48,093 nucleotides of DNA from Fidelibacterota bacterium (GCA_002707765.1 PANV01000004.1:32868-80960), one strand, 5' to 3'; positions 18,835 to 29,090 are shown, counted from the stretch's first letter. Notes: generated from the letters alone by a model not told the origin. A program made the numbers and translations.

Positions 18835-21800
18835 ATGTATAAAAAAATTAATATTATCTTAGCTTTTTTATCGTTTTTTATTCCGCTTATCTTATATTTG
18901 ATGACTATGGCACCAACAACTTCATTTTGGGATTGTGGTGAATTTATAGCTACGTCTTATATTTTAGGTGTGCCACATCCACCAGGTTCTCCATTATTTT
19001 TACTTTTAGGTAATTTTTTCAGTAGTTTGCCTACTTTTTCAGATATTGGAGCCAGGGTTAATTTAATTTCTCCTATTGCTAGTGCACTTTCTGTAATGTT
19101 TTTATATTTGATTATAGTAAAATTAATTGAGGAGTATAGCGGTAAAGCAAATAATACTTCTAAAATTATAATAAATAATTTAAGTGCATTTATTGCATCT
19201 TTAACCTTCGCTGTTACTGATTCTCATTGGTTTAATGCTGTAGAGACTGAGGTATATTCTTTGTCAACATTTTTTACAGCTATTGTAATATGGATGATAT
19301 TGAAATGGTCTTCATTGTCTAATGAAAAATGGAATATAAGATATTTATTATTAATAGCTTATATGATGGGACTTGCTATTGGCATTCATATTTTAAATCT
19401 TTTAACAATGTCATTTATTGGATTAATTATTTATTTTAAAAAATATGAAGATGTGAGTATAAGCAGTATAATTAAAGTTTTATTTTTTACAACTTTAAGC
19501 TTTATAACTATTTACTATGGTATCATTTTAGGTCTTCCAGATATAGTAAGTAAATTTAACAGTCTTTTAATAATTATTTTCGGTATTACTTTTATCATAA
19601 CTTCAATTATTTTAATTCATTTAAGTTCCAAGAATAATTCATTGTTTAATCTTACAAGAATATTTTCGACTTTATCTATAATTTTCATAGTTTTTCTTTC
19701 CTTTAATAAATTATTTATTACGGATAAAAATTTTATATCTAACAACTTATCTAATCAAATTGTAGCTGTTGATGATGCCTATTATTATTATATGATTGAA
19801 TTAGAAAAGCAATCACCTAATTATGCAGATATTAATTATGATTATTTAGATCAGCTTAAAAAAGATAAGGCAATTTTGATAAAAAATCAAAAAATGTTTG
19901 ATAAGCAAGGTGATGATATGAGTTTTTTTGGTTTATTATTATGGCAATCCAAATCAGTTATTTTTACTTTATTATTAATTGTAATTGGAATTCCATTATT
20001 TATTTTTAGATTTTTTACTACACATGGAGATAATAAAAATCTACTTGTAATTAAAGTTTTATTATCATGTTTTTTACTAATAGTTATTGGCTATTCAACA
20101 TATACTACAATTTTCATAAGAGCTAATCAGGAACCGAGAATAAATGAAAATAATCCAAATACTCTTGATAGGGCGGTTTCTTATATTAATAGAGAACAAT
20201 ATGGTTCTATAAATTCTTTTAATCCAAAATCAGCAATCCAAAATAGTACAGGAGGACATTGGAAAAGATGGACAAATGATAAAGAAAATCCATCATTAAA
20301 AGAACAGTTTAATTTCATGTGGAATTATCAAATTAAAGAAATGTATTTAAGATATTTTGCCTGGCAATTTATTGGTAGATCAGATAAAAACAGTGATAAA
20401 GCATGGCTTATAAATGATATAGATGGAAACCCGATAGGAAATAGAGTTTTGGATGGAATAGATTTTTTTAGATATGGTTTGCCTATGGTACTTTTGTTTG
20501 GTATAATCGGTATTGTTGCACATTTCTCATCAGATTGGAAAAGAGCATTAGCAGTATTGAGTGTTTTTTTAGCCACTGGATTAATGCTTGTTATTTATTT
20601 AAATCAGTATGACCCCCAACCTAGAGAGCGTGATTATTCCTATGTAGGTAGTTTTTTTGCATTTTCGATTTGGGTTGGTATAGGTATCAGTTTTATTCAA
20701 AAAAAAATCAAGGATTTTTTTGAGGATTCAAATATTTCATCTTTTATTTCTTTTAGTATTATATGTTTTATTTTTATTTCAATGACATTCACAATGGTGA
20801 TAAAAGATTATAATGAGCATTCAAGAAGAGGAAACTATGTTGCATGGGATTATGGATATAACCTCTTAAATTCATGTGAGCCCAATGCTATTATATTCAC
20901 TAATGGAGACAATGATACTTTTCCTTTATGGTATCTTCAAGAAGTTGAAAAAATAAGAAGAGATGTAAGAGTAGTTAATCTTAGTTTATTAAACACTCCT
21001 TGGTATATTAATCAGCTTATGAAAGATGAGCCAAAACTTGATATAAAATTTTCTAATTCATTATTAAAAAAAGATATTTATAATATTGAAAATGAATATA
21101 TAATCAGTACTGAAGAAGGATATAAATTATGTTCAAATGAGTTTACAGGTAAAGTACCTTGGTCAAATTTAGATTGTAATTTGAAAATTGATAAAAGTAT
21201 AGAGTTTAAATTTCAAGTTCCCGCTTATAGACAACAAGTATTAAGAATTCAAGATTATATGATTTTGCAGTTAATTAAAGATTTATATTTAGAACGACCT
21301 ATTTATTTTGCTGCAACAGTTTCTGAAAATAATCAAGTAGGGTTAAAAAGGTATTTACAGATGGAAGGTATGACTTATAAATTGGTATCAGAAAAACTTC
21401 CTGATAACATTGTAGAAAGTATTAATTATGAAAAAATGAAATTAAATCTTTCAGAAGGAAATTTAGAGGATATTATTTTTAATGTAGATGATTATAATAA
21501 TGCAATTGATGAAAAAACAGGTATTTATAGATACAGAAATTTAGCTGATTCTACTATAGTTTTTAGTGACAATATTAAAAGATTAGTTCAAAATTATAGA
21601 ATAGGATATTTAAGATTGATGCAATATCAAATTGATAGAAATAATAGTAAAGAAGTTGAATTATTGATAAAAAGATTAAATGATTATTTCCCAGTTGAAA
21701 CATTACCAATGGATCCGTGGCTTGGATTTGAGTTAATGGATAAAATTTATGAGCCAACCAATAATTATATAGAAATAGAGAAAATGATAGATCATCTCAT

Positions 21801-22443
21801 TAAAAATAATTCAGATATTAATATAAAATTATTAAGCATATTAAAATTACATGATGTGTTTAAATCGGGTGCAAAGACTGATGATTTGATTATTTCAAAT
21901 TTTATTAATAATATGCAATTAAGGCATAGGCTTGCCCTCCTAGATGAAATTAGTAGAAAAATAGAAAGTCTAGAACAAGTACCTATTCAATTTATGTTAC
22001 AATTATTAGATGATTCTTCATACTACACATTTAATGAAAAGCTAATTTTATATCAATCAATTACACAGATCATATCTAAAGTAAATTTTGATTCATTTAT
22101 TAATGAAAAGTATGCAAAGCTAATTAAAAATTTATTAGTTGAACATTATGATAATGATTTAAAAGATGTAGATTATCAAAAATTTTTATCAGATAACTTA
22201 TCTATTTTAATTGGTGTGCAACAGTTTTTTGAATTTTCTAAACCATATATTATAGATAATCAAAGAATTGAAGGTATGCTTTATACATATATAAATTTAA
22301 TAATAGCAGAAGTAGAACAAGGTAATTCATCAGCAATTGACGATGCACTAACTGCTTTAAATTCATGGATTGAATTATATCCTGGTAATCAAAGATTAAT
22401 AAATAAACAAAAAATCTTTGAATCGAAAATTCTTCCTAATTAA
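18835..22443 (+). CDS. DUF2723 family polytopic membrane protein (putative glycosyltransferase)
   Basis: A 1202-residue protein. The N-terminal 630 residues hold many hydrophobic helices and the DUF2723 signature near 25-55 (APTTSFWDCGEFIATSY, then GVPHPPGSP). The acidic pair in WDCGE occupies the place of the catalytic acid in GT-C enzymes. The rest (about 650-1202) is soluble and helical, with no motif I recognise apart from loose TPR-like character. The family is common in the Bacteroidetes group and thought to transfer sugars at the membrane, but substrate is unknown. It starts three bases after recG, and its stop overlaps the start of the GT2 gene (TAATG), which supports a glycan role. 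Confidence 0.85.
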   Translation: MYKKINIILAFLSFFIPLILYLMTMAPTTSFWDCGEFIATSYILGVPHPPGSPLFLLLGNFFSSLPTFSDIGARVNLISPIASALSVMFLYLIIVKLIEEYSGKANNTSKIIINNLSAFIASLTFAVTDSHWFNAVETEVYSLSTFFTAIVIWMILKWSSLSNEKWNIRYLLLIAYMMGLAIGIHILNLLTMSFIGLIIYFKKYEDVSISSIIKVLFFTTLSFITIYYGIILGLPDIVSKFNSLLIIIFGITFIITSIILIHLSSKNNSLFNLTRIFSTLSIIFIVFLSFNKLFITDKNFISNNLSNQIVAVDDAYYYYMIELEKQSPNYADINYDYLDQLKKDKAILIKNQKMFDKQGDDMSFFGLLLWQSKSVIFTLLLIVIGIPLFIFRFFTTHGDNKNLLVIKVLLSCFLLIVIGYSTYTTIFIRANQEPRINENNPNTLDRAVSYINREQYGSINSFNPKSAIQNSTGGHWKRWTNDKENPSLKEQFNFMWNYQIKEMYLRYFAWQFIGRSDKNSDKAWLINDIDGNPIGNRVLDGIDFFRYGLPMVLLFGIIGIVAHFSSDWKRALAVLSVFLATGLMLVIYLNQYDPQPRERDYSYVGSFFAFSIWVGIGISFIQKKIKDFFEDSNISSFISFSIICFIFISMTFTMVIKDYNEHSRRGNYVAWDYGYNLLNSCEPNAIIFTNGDNDTFPLWYLQEVEKIRRDVRVVNLSLLNTPWYINQLMKDEPKLDIKFSNSLLKKDIYNIENEYIISTEEGYKLCSNEFTGKVPWSNLDCNLKIDKSIEFKFQVPAYRQQVLRIQDYMILQLIKDLYLERPIYFAATVSENNQVGLKRYLQMEGMTYKLVSEKLPDNIVESINYEKMKLNLSEGNLEDIIFNVDDYNNAIDEKTGIYRYRNLADSTIVFSDNIKRLVQNYRIGYLRLMQYQIDRNNSKEVELLIKRLNDYFPVETLPMDPWLGFELMDKIYEPTNNYIEIEKMIDHLIKNNSDINIKLLSILKLHDVFKSGAKTDDLIISNFINNMQLRHRLALLDEISRKIESLEQVPIQFMLQLLDDSSYYTFNEKLILYQSITQIISKVNFDSFINEKYAKLIKNLLVEHYDNDLKDVDYQKFLSDNLSILIGVQQFFEFSKPYIIDNQRIEGMLYTYINLIIAEVEQGNSSAIDDALTALNSWIELYPGNQRLINKQKIFESKILPN

Positions 22444-23474
22444 TGAAAATTAAAATATCAATTATAATACCTCATTATAATAATTTTCAAATTTTATTGA
22501 ACTGTATAGAGTCTATTTATAAATCTACATTTAAAGATTTTGAAATTATTGTTGTTGATAATGGTAGTAGTGATTCAAGTGATACCATTGTTAAAAAAAA
22601 ATTTCCAAAGGTTATTGTTAAAAAATCTGAAATTAATTTAGGATATGCTGGTGGTTGTAACTTAGGTTCAAAAATTTCAAAAGGTGAATATCTATTATTT
22701 TTAAATAACGATACAATTATTGAAAAAAAATGTATTGAGAACCTATTTTTAAAGATTGAGTCAAATTCAAATACATCTTCTGTTCAGCCTAAAATTTTAA
22801 ATTTTAATAATAAATCATTTTTTGATTATGCAGGAGCTAGTGGTGGTTTTATTGATTATTTAGTTTATCCATTTGCAAGAGGTAGAGTTTTTAATACAAC
22901 TGAAAAAGATACTTCGCAATATGATAAATCTATAAAAATATTTTGGGCATCTGGAGCATGTTTTTTAACAAGGAAAAAAGCTTTTGAGAATCTAAATGGT
23001 TTTGATGAAAACTTATTTGCTCACATGGAGGAAATAGATTATCATTGGAAATGTCATCTTAAAAATTATGATGTGTGGGTTGAACCTAAAGCAATTTTAT
23101 TTCATTATGGAGCACAAACTTTAAAAGTTACTTCACCCCAAAAAACGTATCTAAATCATAGAAATAGTTTGATTCTACTATTATCTAACTATTCCTTGAT
23201 TCGTTCTATCACTTATTTTTTTACAAGAATACCTTTAGAAATTCTATCTTCATTTTATGATTTATTCAATTTAAGAATATGTCATTTTATTGCTCATTAT
23301 AAGGCTCTCTTATCAATATTATTTAATTTAAAATTAATAGCTGAAAAAAGAAATTTTATCAGAAAAATTAGATTGATTGATGATAATACCCTTTTTAATA
23401 AAAAAATTGTTTTAAATAAAAGTATTGTAATCAGATATTTTTTTATGAGAGTAGTTAATTTTAAAGATTTATAA
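22443..23474 (+). CDS. Glycosyltransferase family 2 (rhamnosyltransferase-like)
   Basis: A 343-residue GT-A enzyme. It shows IIPHYNN near the start, VVDNGSSDSS at about 35-44, the LNNDT metal-binding region near 87, and the acceptor-side motif HMEEIDYHWK near 195. The pattern SGACFLTRKKAF plus NGFDENLF is typical of WcaE/rhamnosyltransferase-like members. No strong transmembrane pair is seen, though 250-275 is hydrophobic. It is translationally coupled to the DUF2723 gene, so the two may work on one lipid-linked glycan or glycoprotein pathway. Confidence 0.9.
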   Translation: MKIKISIIIPHYNNFQILLNCIESIYKSTFKDFEIIVVDNGSSDSSDTIVKKKFPKVIVKKSEINLGYAGGCNLGSKISKGEYLLFLNNDTIIEKKCIENLFLKIESNSNTSSVQPKILNFNNKSFFDYAGASGGFIDYLVYPFARGRVFNTTEKDTSQYDKSIKIFWASGACFLTRKKAFENLNGFDENLFAHMEEIDYHWKCHLKNYDVWVEPKAILFHYGAQTLKVTSPQKTYLNHRNSLILLLSNYSLIRSITYFFTRIPLEILSSFYDLFNLRICHFIAHYKALLSILFNLKLIAEKRNFIRKIRLIDDNTLFNKKIVLNKSIVIRYFFMRVVNFKDL

Positions 23475-23477
23475 ATT

Positions 23478-24446
23478 CTATTGAATAATTATATAAATAA
23501 AAAAGATAATATATATTGCAAGCATTGCTTTAGCTTCAATCTTAGAAAGTCTCCAATTAGAAGAAATTAGTATCATGCTCACTATAGAACTAATTAATAA
23601 GTATATGAGTAGAATAAAGCTTTCATTCCAATTAATATAAATCCCATTAAAATAAACAATAGGTAAACCTAAGCAAATAAGTATGTCAAAAGTATTGGAT
23701 CCCAAAGCATTACTAATTGCAGCATCAGCATCACCCCTTTTTGCTGAAATAATTGATAAAAAAGTGTCAGGCAAAGACGTTATAGCAGCTAAAATAATTA
23801 CACCAATTGCTGTTTTGGATAAACCTAAAGTAGTAAATAGTTTTAAACTGTTATCTACTAAAAAATGAACAGAAATTGCGATGATTATCATACTTAGTGT
23901 AATAAAAAATATAATCTTAATAAGAGATTGATTATTTAAAGTTCTATTAATTTTAGAATCAGAATTTTTAGATTCAAAAATTAAGAAAACTAAATATAAT
24001 ATGTACAATAATATAAATACACTACCAGATGATTTATTAATAAATTTCTGTTCGATATTAGTAGGATTTGGAGAACCAAAATATATCATTAAAATTAGAA
24101 AAATAATGGTTAGTATGTAAATTATTCCATCTCTATAAACAACTTTTTTTTCAACATTCATACTCTTATTAGTAAATATTACACATAACGATGGTATTAT
24201 TAGTATGTTATATAGAGCAGAACCTGCAACTGCACCTAAACCAGCTTCAAATGAACCAGCATAAAGACAAAATATAACGGTGCAAAATTCTGGAAAAGAG
24301 CTACCTACTGCATCAAGCGTTGCTCCTTTAACGCTACTTGGAATATTATATTTGTTACCTAGGTTTTCTGTTTCACGACCAAGAATATTTGATGCATGCC
24401 ATATTGTATAAGTTGTGATTAATATAATTAATATTTCTAAAAACAT
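23478..24446 (-). CDS. Sodium/calcium exchanger-family (CaCA) antiporter
   Basis: A 322-residue inner-membrane protein with about ten hydrophobic helices. The two internal alpha-repeats are visible: GATLDAVGSSFPEF with GSALYNIL in the first half, and AAITSLPDTF with SNALGSNTFDIL in the second. These bear the acidic and polar residues that bind the exchanged ions. The ion pair (Na+/Ca2+, H+/Ca2+ or K+-dependent) cannot be read from sequence. The gene converges on the GT2 gene with a 3-base gap. Confidence 0.9.
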   Translation of the reverse strand: MFLEILIILITTYTIWHASNILGRETENLGNKYNIPSSVKGATLDAVGSSFPEFCTVIFCLYAGSFEAGLGAVAGSALYNILIIPSLCVIFTNKSMNVEKKVVYRDGIIYILTIIFLILMIYFGSPNPTNIEQKFINKSSGSVFILLYILYLVFLIFESKNSDSKINRTLNNQSLIKIIFFITLSMIIIAISVHFLVDNSLKLFTTLGLSKTAIGVIILAAITSLPDTFLSIISAKRGDADAAISNALGSNTFDILICLGLPIVYFNGIYINWNESFILLIYLLISSIVSMILISSNWRLSKIEAKAMLAIYIIFFIYIIIQ

Positions 24447-24469
24447 TTTATCGAAATGAAAAAATTAAG

Positions 24470-24550
24470 TGCCGCGAGAGGGAGTCGAACCCCCACGCCA
24501 AAGGCACTGGTTCCTAAGACCAGCGTGTCTACCAATTCCACCATCGCGGC
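24470..24550 (-). tRNA. tRNA-Leu (anticodon UAG)
   Basis: On the minus strand the acceptor arms GCCGCGA and TCGCGGC pair perfectly. The anticodon stem CTGGT/ACCAG encloses the loop CTTAGGA with anticodon TAG, which reads CUN leucine codons. There is a variable arm (TGCC, loop, GGC) as in class II tRNAs, and a T arm with GGTTCGACT. The discriminator is A, as usual for Leu. The 3' CCA is not encoded. It lies between the exchanger and the patatin gene, both on the same strand. Confidence 0.96.
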
Positions 24551-24569
24551 AAATAGTTTAAAAGACCTA

Positions 24570-26951
24570 CTACAATGTCACACCAAAATTAAAGTAAAAT
24601 AATCTAATTTCTTTACTATTTTTATTATAAGGTATTTTATGTCCTTTGGCATAAGTAAAATTTATAGGGCCTAAAAACGATCTGATTTTGATACTAATAC
24701 CATAATTTAATGGACCATTATTATGATTATTAATCTTAACTAATTTATTTATGACAAATCTATAAGTTACACTACTTTTAAAATGGTATTGATACTCCAT
24801 ACCTATTAAATTTAAATCATTTGCAGTTAAATTAAATTCTTTATATCCTAAAGCCCAATCCGTTCCTCCATAGAATGTTGTCAAATATGTAGGAATTAAT
24901 TGACTTGATTTTCTTATAATATTAAATATTCTAAAGGTGTGATTAAAATTAATTGATTTATAGTTTTCAAAATTTAAATTAAAAATTTGGAATCCATTAG
25001 AAACAGGCATTAAACTTTCATTAGATGTAAAAAAATTATCATGGCTTTTCTTGAAATTTAAATTAAGTCTATATCCATTTTTAGGATGTAATAAATCATC
25101 TATTTGGTCTAAATCAAATTCAAATTTATATAAAGATATGTTATTATTTTTAAAATTATTATCATTTCTATTAATCTCAAATTTATATTTGCTATTAAAT
25201 TTTGTTGAACTTATTTCAAAAGAACCATATTTGTAAATGGGATAAATTACTCCATAAGAAAAACTTTTATAATTATGCTCAATATTTTGGATCGTATTTT
25301 CATTAAAAAAGTTATACAATCCAATATTTTTAATTTGATTAGTAAACTCTATAAAAGGAATTAAGTTTGATTTACTATTATTATTGATTAAATAGTAAAT
25401 ACTTAGTTGATTTCTTTTTAAACCTGAAAATAAAAGTTCATTTTGAAATCTTAAATTTTTCAATGGTTTATTGAAGATATCAATCTTAATTTTTCCAATT
25501 AGTTTATAATAATTATCCCACAATACACCTAACTTTAATTTTTTATCTTCAGCTTCTTTAACATTAATATTAAGTGTATAGGTACCTTCATTAAATAAAT
25601 CATAATTAATATATTCAAAAAGTTCAGTTTCATAAGCTGTTTTAATTTCTTCATTGAGTTTTATAATATCAAGTTCTTCATTTTTCTTTAATGAGAACAT
25701 AGATAAAATTTTATTATTTGAAATTTTATTGTTACCAATCACATTGATTTCATTTAAAATTATAGGTTGATTCTTTTCGCCAAATAAATACATATCATAA
25801 GTATCATTAAAATTATTTTTTTTATATTTTGAATAAACATTATGATAACGTTTTAAACTCCTTATTTTTAAAATATTATCCGTAATCTTTGATTTATAAA
25901 TTTCAGATTTTAAATTAAATAGATTATGAATTATAGAATCATCTTTTAAATCATTACTTAGTATTAAAGAATCAAGTTTGAATTTATTTTGAGGTATGGC
26001 AGAAATATTAATAAGAAGGTTTTCTTTTTTTTGTAATTTTAAAAAATAGTTTAAATTTTCATAAGCTGCTTTTTTGCCCTCAAGTTTCATTTTATTAATA
26101 TCATCTACATTGTAGCTTACAACATTTAAATCATTTATTTTTGGCTTAACTAAAATATCAGATTTTCTAGAATTAATTTTTTTATTTTTACTACCGTATA
26201 AATCCATTATTTTGTAAACAATATTAAAAATATCAACAATTTCATCCTTTGACTTATCATCTGATGTTACATCAGATGATATTATGTAATTCGCACCTAA
26301 ACTCTCAGCTAAATTTGTTGGAATATTATTAATCAAACCTCCATCAACTAAAAGTTTATCTTCATATTCAATCGGACTAAAAATTGTTGGTATAGATGTA
26401 GAAACTCTAAGTGATTTTGCCAATGACCCTTTATTGAAGATATATTCTTCACCGCTAATGATATCTGTTGCATTACATCTAAATGGTATCAATAAATTGT
26501 CAAAATTACTGATATGAGTATATTCACTAAATAAATCTAGTAAGTGTTCATAGCTATACTGTCCATTTGATAGTGAAATAGGAGTTGTAGGTCTAAATCC
26601 TCTTAAAAAAAAAGTTAAATTAAATTTTGAGTGATCTTTTTTTCTAAAGTAAAGTAGTTCATCTCTAGATCTTGATTGACCAAAAATTTCTTTCCAATTT
26701 GTTTGCGAACCTATTATATCTATTTCTGGAGGCGAATGACCGGTAGCATAAAGTGCTGCTGAAATTGCACCAATTGAAGAACCAACAACAAAATCAATGG
26801 GAATATTTAATGAGTCAATCATTTGGAGAGTTCCCAAATGACCAAATCCCTTAATACCTCCACCTGATAATACTAATCCTATTTTTTTTTCTTCAGACAA
26901 AAGTACACAACAAGATAGTATTATTAAAGTTTTTGTAACAAATTTTTTCAT
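24570..26951 (-). CDS. Patatin-like phospholipase with POTRA and outer-membrane barrel (PlpD-like, type Vd)
   Basis: A 793-residue protein taken from the ATG at 26951, where MKKFVTKTLIILS starts a signal peptide; an in-frame start 16 codons earlier is less likely. The patatin domain follows: SGGGIKGFGHLG at 29-40, nucleophile S59 in GSSIG, and catalytic D203 in VDGGLINN. After a linker, a POTRA-like domain starts with INVIGNNKISNNKIL (about 400). A C-terminal Omp85-type barrel has FYGGTDWALGY and ends in alternating aromatic strands. This is the architecture of PlpD-type Vd autotransporters, which present a lipase at the surface. Target lipids and whether the passenger is released are unknown. 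Confidence 0.87.
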   Translation of the reverse strand: MKKFVTKTLIILSCCVLLSEEKKIGLVLSGGGIKGFGHLGTLQMIDSLNIPIDFVVGSSIGAISAALYATGHSPPEIDIIGSQTNWKEIFGQSRSRDELLYFRKKDHSKFNLTFFLRGFRPTTPISLSNGQYSYEHLLDLFSEYTHISNFDNLLIPFRCNATDIISGEEYIFNKGSLAKSLRVSTSIPTIFSPIEYEDKLLVDGGLINNIPTNLAESLGANYIISSDVTSDDKSKDEIVDIFNIVYKIMDLYGSKNKKINSRKSDILVKPKINDLNVVSYNVDDINKMKLEGKKAAYENLNYFLKLQKKENLLINISAIPQNKFKLDSLILSNDLKDDSIIHNLFNLKSEIYKSKITDNILKIRSLKRYHNVYSKYKKNNFNDTYDMYLFGEKNQPIILNEINVIGNNKISNNKILSMFSLKKNEELDIIKLNEEIKTAYETELFEYINYDLFNEGTYTLNINVKEAEDKKLKLGVLWDNYYKLIGKIKIDIFNKPLKNLRFQNELLFSGLKRNQLSIYYLINNNSKSNLIPFIEFTNQIKNIGLYNFFNENTIQNIEHNYKSFSYGVIYPIYKYGSFEISSTKFNSKYKFEINRNDNNFKNNNISLYKFEFDLDQIDDLLHPKNGYRLNLNFKKSHDNFFTSNESLMPVSNGFQIFNLNFENYKSINFNHTFRIFNIIRKSSQLIPTYLTTFYGGTDWALGYKEFNLTANDLNLIGMEYQYHFKSSVTYRFVINKLVKINNHNNGPLNYGISIKIRSFLGPINFTYAKGHKIPYNKNSKEIRLFYFNFGVTL

Positions 26952-26977
26952 AAAAATATTTAATAAAATTATTTGAA

Positions 26978-27007
26978 TTGTATAAATTAGACAGTACAAA
27001 CTATATT
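26978..27007 (+). promoter_or_regulatory. Candidate sigma70-type promoter for the glutaredoxin gene
   Basis: TTGTAT (26978-26983) and TATATT (27002-27007) are spaced by 18 bases, 28 bases before the TTG start of the glutaredoxin gene. Each hexamer deviates from consensus, and the AT-rich background makes chance matches common. Confidence 0.35.
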
Positions 27008-27035
27008 AATCAATATTTAATGAAAGGAATAAGCT

Positions 27036-27341
27036 TTGGATTTATCAGAAAAAATTAAAAAAGATATTAAAGATAATAAAATAATGCTATATATGAAAGG
27101 TACTAAAGAAATGCCTATGTGTGGATTTTCTTCTACAGTTGTTAATATTTTAAATCTACATAAAGTAGATTATAAAACTACCAATGTTTTAGAAGATATA
27201 AATATTAGACATGAATTATCAAAATTATCTAATTGGCCAACTATTCCCCAGTTATTTTATAAAGGTGAATTGATTGGAGGTTGTGATATCGCAGTAGAAT
27301 TACATAACTCGGGTCAACTGAAAGAAATCTTTGAAAAGTAA
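27036..27341 (+). CDS. grxD: Monothiol CGFS glutaredoxin (Grx4/GrxD type)
   Basis: A 101-residue protein of normal length with the CGFS active site at 29-32 (MPMCGFSSTV), the cis-Pro segment WPTIPQLFYKGELIGGCD, and the KGTKE loop that binds glutathione. Such proteins hold and pass on [2Fe-2S] clusters with glutathione and BolA partners. The start is TTG at 27036, supported by AAGGA (27024-27028) seven bases upstream. It converges on sufS with a 7-base gap, placing a cluster carrier beside the assembly operon. Confidence 0.95.
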   Translation: MDLSEKIKKDIKDNKIMLYMKGTKEMPMCGFSSTVVNILNLHKVDYKTTNVLEDINIRHELSKLSNWPTIPQLFYKGELIGGCDIAVELHNSGQLKEIFEK

Positions 27342-27348
27342 AAAATAG

Positions 27349-28554
27349 TTAGTTTTTTAAAATTTTAACAATTTTTTTTAGTGATTTAATAAAAAAATCA
27401 ATCTCATCAATACTATTATAGAATTGAAAACTAATTCTATTTGTAAAGTTAGTTTTTAATTTTTTCATTAAAATTTGTCCACAATGGTGTCCAGCTCTTA
27501 TACATATATTATATTCACCAAGAAGCTTGGATATATCATATGGATGACACCCTGCAATATTAAATGAAACTATAGGGCCAAAATTTTTATCTTTATGTCC
27601 ATAAATATTTATATTATTAATATCTTTCAAGTTTTTTACTAAATAATCTGTAAGTTTTTTATTATGAATCTTTATTTCATCAAATCCTATTTTTTTAACA
27701 TAGTCAATGCTGTTTTTTAAGCCAATTACTTGCGCAATATTTGAAGTCCCAGCTTCAAACTTCCATGGTATTTCATTCCAGGTTGAAGTTTCGTAACCTA
27801 CTTCTTTATTCATATTTCCTCCTCTTAAGAAAGGAGGAAGTATATTTAAAAACTTTCTATTCATATAAAGTACACCAACACCAGTAGGACCCATAATTTT
27901 ATGTCCAGAAAAAACTAAAAAATCACAATTTAACTTTTTTACATCTATTTTTTCATGAGCTATGCTTTGTGCAGCATCAACTAATAAAGGAATATTATAT
28001 TTATTTGTTAGTTTAGAAATTTTATTTAAATCATTTATTGTCCCAAGAATATTTGACATGGAAATGATTGAGCATAACTTTGTTTTTTTATTAATAAGAG
28101 ATTCTAATTGATTTAAATCTAATTGTCCATCTTCATTTACTGGTATATACCTAATTTTAATATTCTTTTTTTCTTTTATCATTTGCCATGGTAAAATATT
28201 GCTATGATGCTCCATTTCTGAAATAATAATTTCATCCTCATCTTTTAATAAAGAGGTAAAAGAGTATGCTATAAGGTTTATAGATTCGGTGGTTCCAGTT
28301 GTGAATATTATTTCATCTTTTTCTGCATTAATAAAATTTGCTATAGTTTGTCTAGAATTTTCAAATTCTAATGTAGCTTTTTCTGCTATTTTATAATTAC
28401 CCCTATGAACATTAGCATTATAATGACTATAAAAATGAGAAATTGAATTGATTACACATTGTGGTTTTTGAGTTGTAGATGCATTATCAAAGTAAATGAG
28501 AGGATATTTTTCATTATTATTTTTAAAAATCGGGAAATCTTTTTTAAAATCCAT
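27349..28554 (-). CDS. sufS: Cysteine desulfurase SufS
   Basis: A 401-residue PLP enzyme that takes sulfur from cysteine for cluster assembly. PLP Lys is K219 in SGHKIMGPTG, and the persulfide Cys is C358 in RAGHHCGQ, matching the group II (SufS) type with a short active-site loop. Other marks are MEHHSN and VDAAQS. It is the last gene of the operon, and its ATG overlaps the sufT stop (TAATG). Its partner SufE is two genes upstream. Confidence 0.97.
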   Translation of the reverse strand: MDFKKDFPIFKNNNEKYPLIYFDNASTTQKPQCVINSISHFYSHYNANVHRGNYKIAEKATLEFENSRQTIANFINAEKDEIIFTTGTTESINLIAYSFTSLLKDEDEIIISEMEHHSNILPWQMIKEKKNIKIRYIPVNEDGQLDLNQLESLINKKTKLCSIISMSNILGTINDLNKISKLTNKYNIPLLVDAAQSIAHEKIDVKKLNCDFLVFSGHKIMGPTGVGVLYMNRKFLNILPPFLRGGNMNKEVGYETSTWNEIPWKFEAGTSNIAQVIGLKNSIDYVKKIGFDEIKIHNKKLTDYLVKNLKDINNINIYGHKDKNFGPIVSFNIAGCHPYDISKLLGEYNICIRAGHHCGQILMKKLKTNFTNRISFQFYNSIDEIDFFIKSLKKIVKILKN

Positions 28555-29090
28555 TACATCATTCCTAATTTAAGCTTTGCTTCTTCAGTCATCATTTCTT
28601 TATTCCATAATGGGTCCCAAACTAATTCAACAAGTACGTCATCAACAAAATGAAGAGATTGTACTTTGTGTTCGACATCTGCTGCAATAGTTGGTCCCAT
28701 CCCACATCCAGGTGCAGTTAATGTCATTTTAATTTTTACATAAAACTTTTCATTTTTTGATTGTTCATAACTAAGGTCATATATCAATCCTAAATCAACA
28801 ACATTAACTGGTATCTCAGGATCATAACATGTTTTAAGTTGTTCCCATATTAAATTTTCATCAAATTCTTGTTTTTGATTTACTTTGTTATTGTGTTCTA
28901 TTTTTTGACCAATAGCGTCGGCATCTTTACCATCAAGTTTTACTAAATTTCCGTTTACATATAATGTAAAATATCCGCCCAAAGATTGTGTTATTTTTAC
29001 AGGAGAGTCTTTAAGAATTTTTATTGAATCACCAGATGGAATCAGTACTCCATCGCAATCTCTTGAAATTTTTATAAAATTATTTTCCAT
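28554..29090 (-). CDS. sufT: SufT, DUF59/MIP18-type iron-sulfur assembly factor
   Basis: A 178-residue protein. Residues 1-75 form a small beta-rich extension. From about 80 comes the MIP18/DUF59 domain with CYDPEIPVNVVDLGLIYD and the conserved Cys in LTAPGCGMG, then ELVWDPLW near the C-terminus. This matches the long SufT form with a conserved N-terminal segment. SufT helps mature Fe-S proteins in other bacteria; the precise step is not known. It overlaps sufE by 11 bases and sufS by one. Confidence 0.93.
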   Translation of the reverse strand: MENNFIKISRDCDGVLIPSGDSIKILKDSPVKITQSLGGYFTLYVNGNLVKLDGKDADAIGQKIEHNNKVNQKQEFDENLIWEQLKTCYDPEIPVNVVDLGLIYDLSYEQSKNEKFYVKIKMTLTAPGCGMGPTIAADVEHKVQSLHFVDDVLVELVWDPLWNKEMMTEEAKLKLGMM

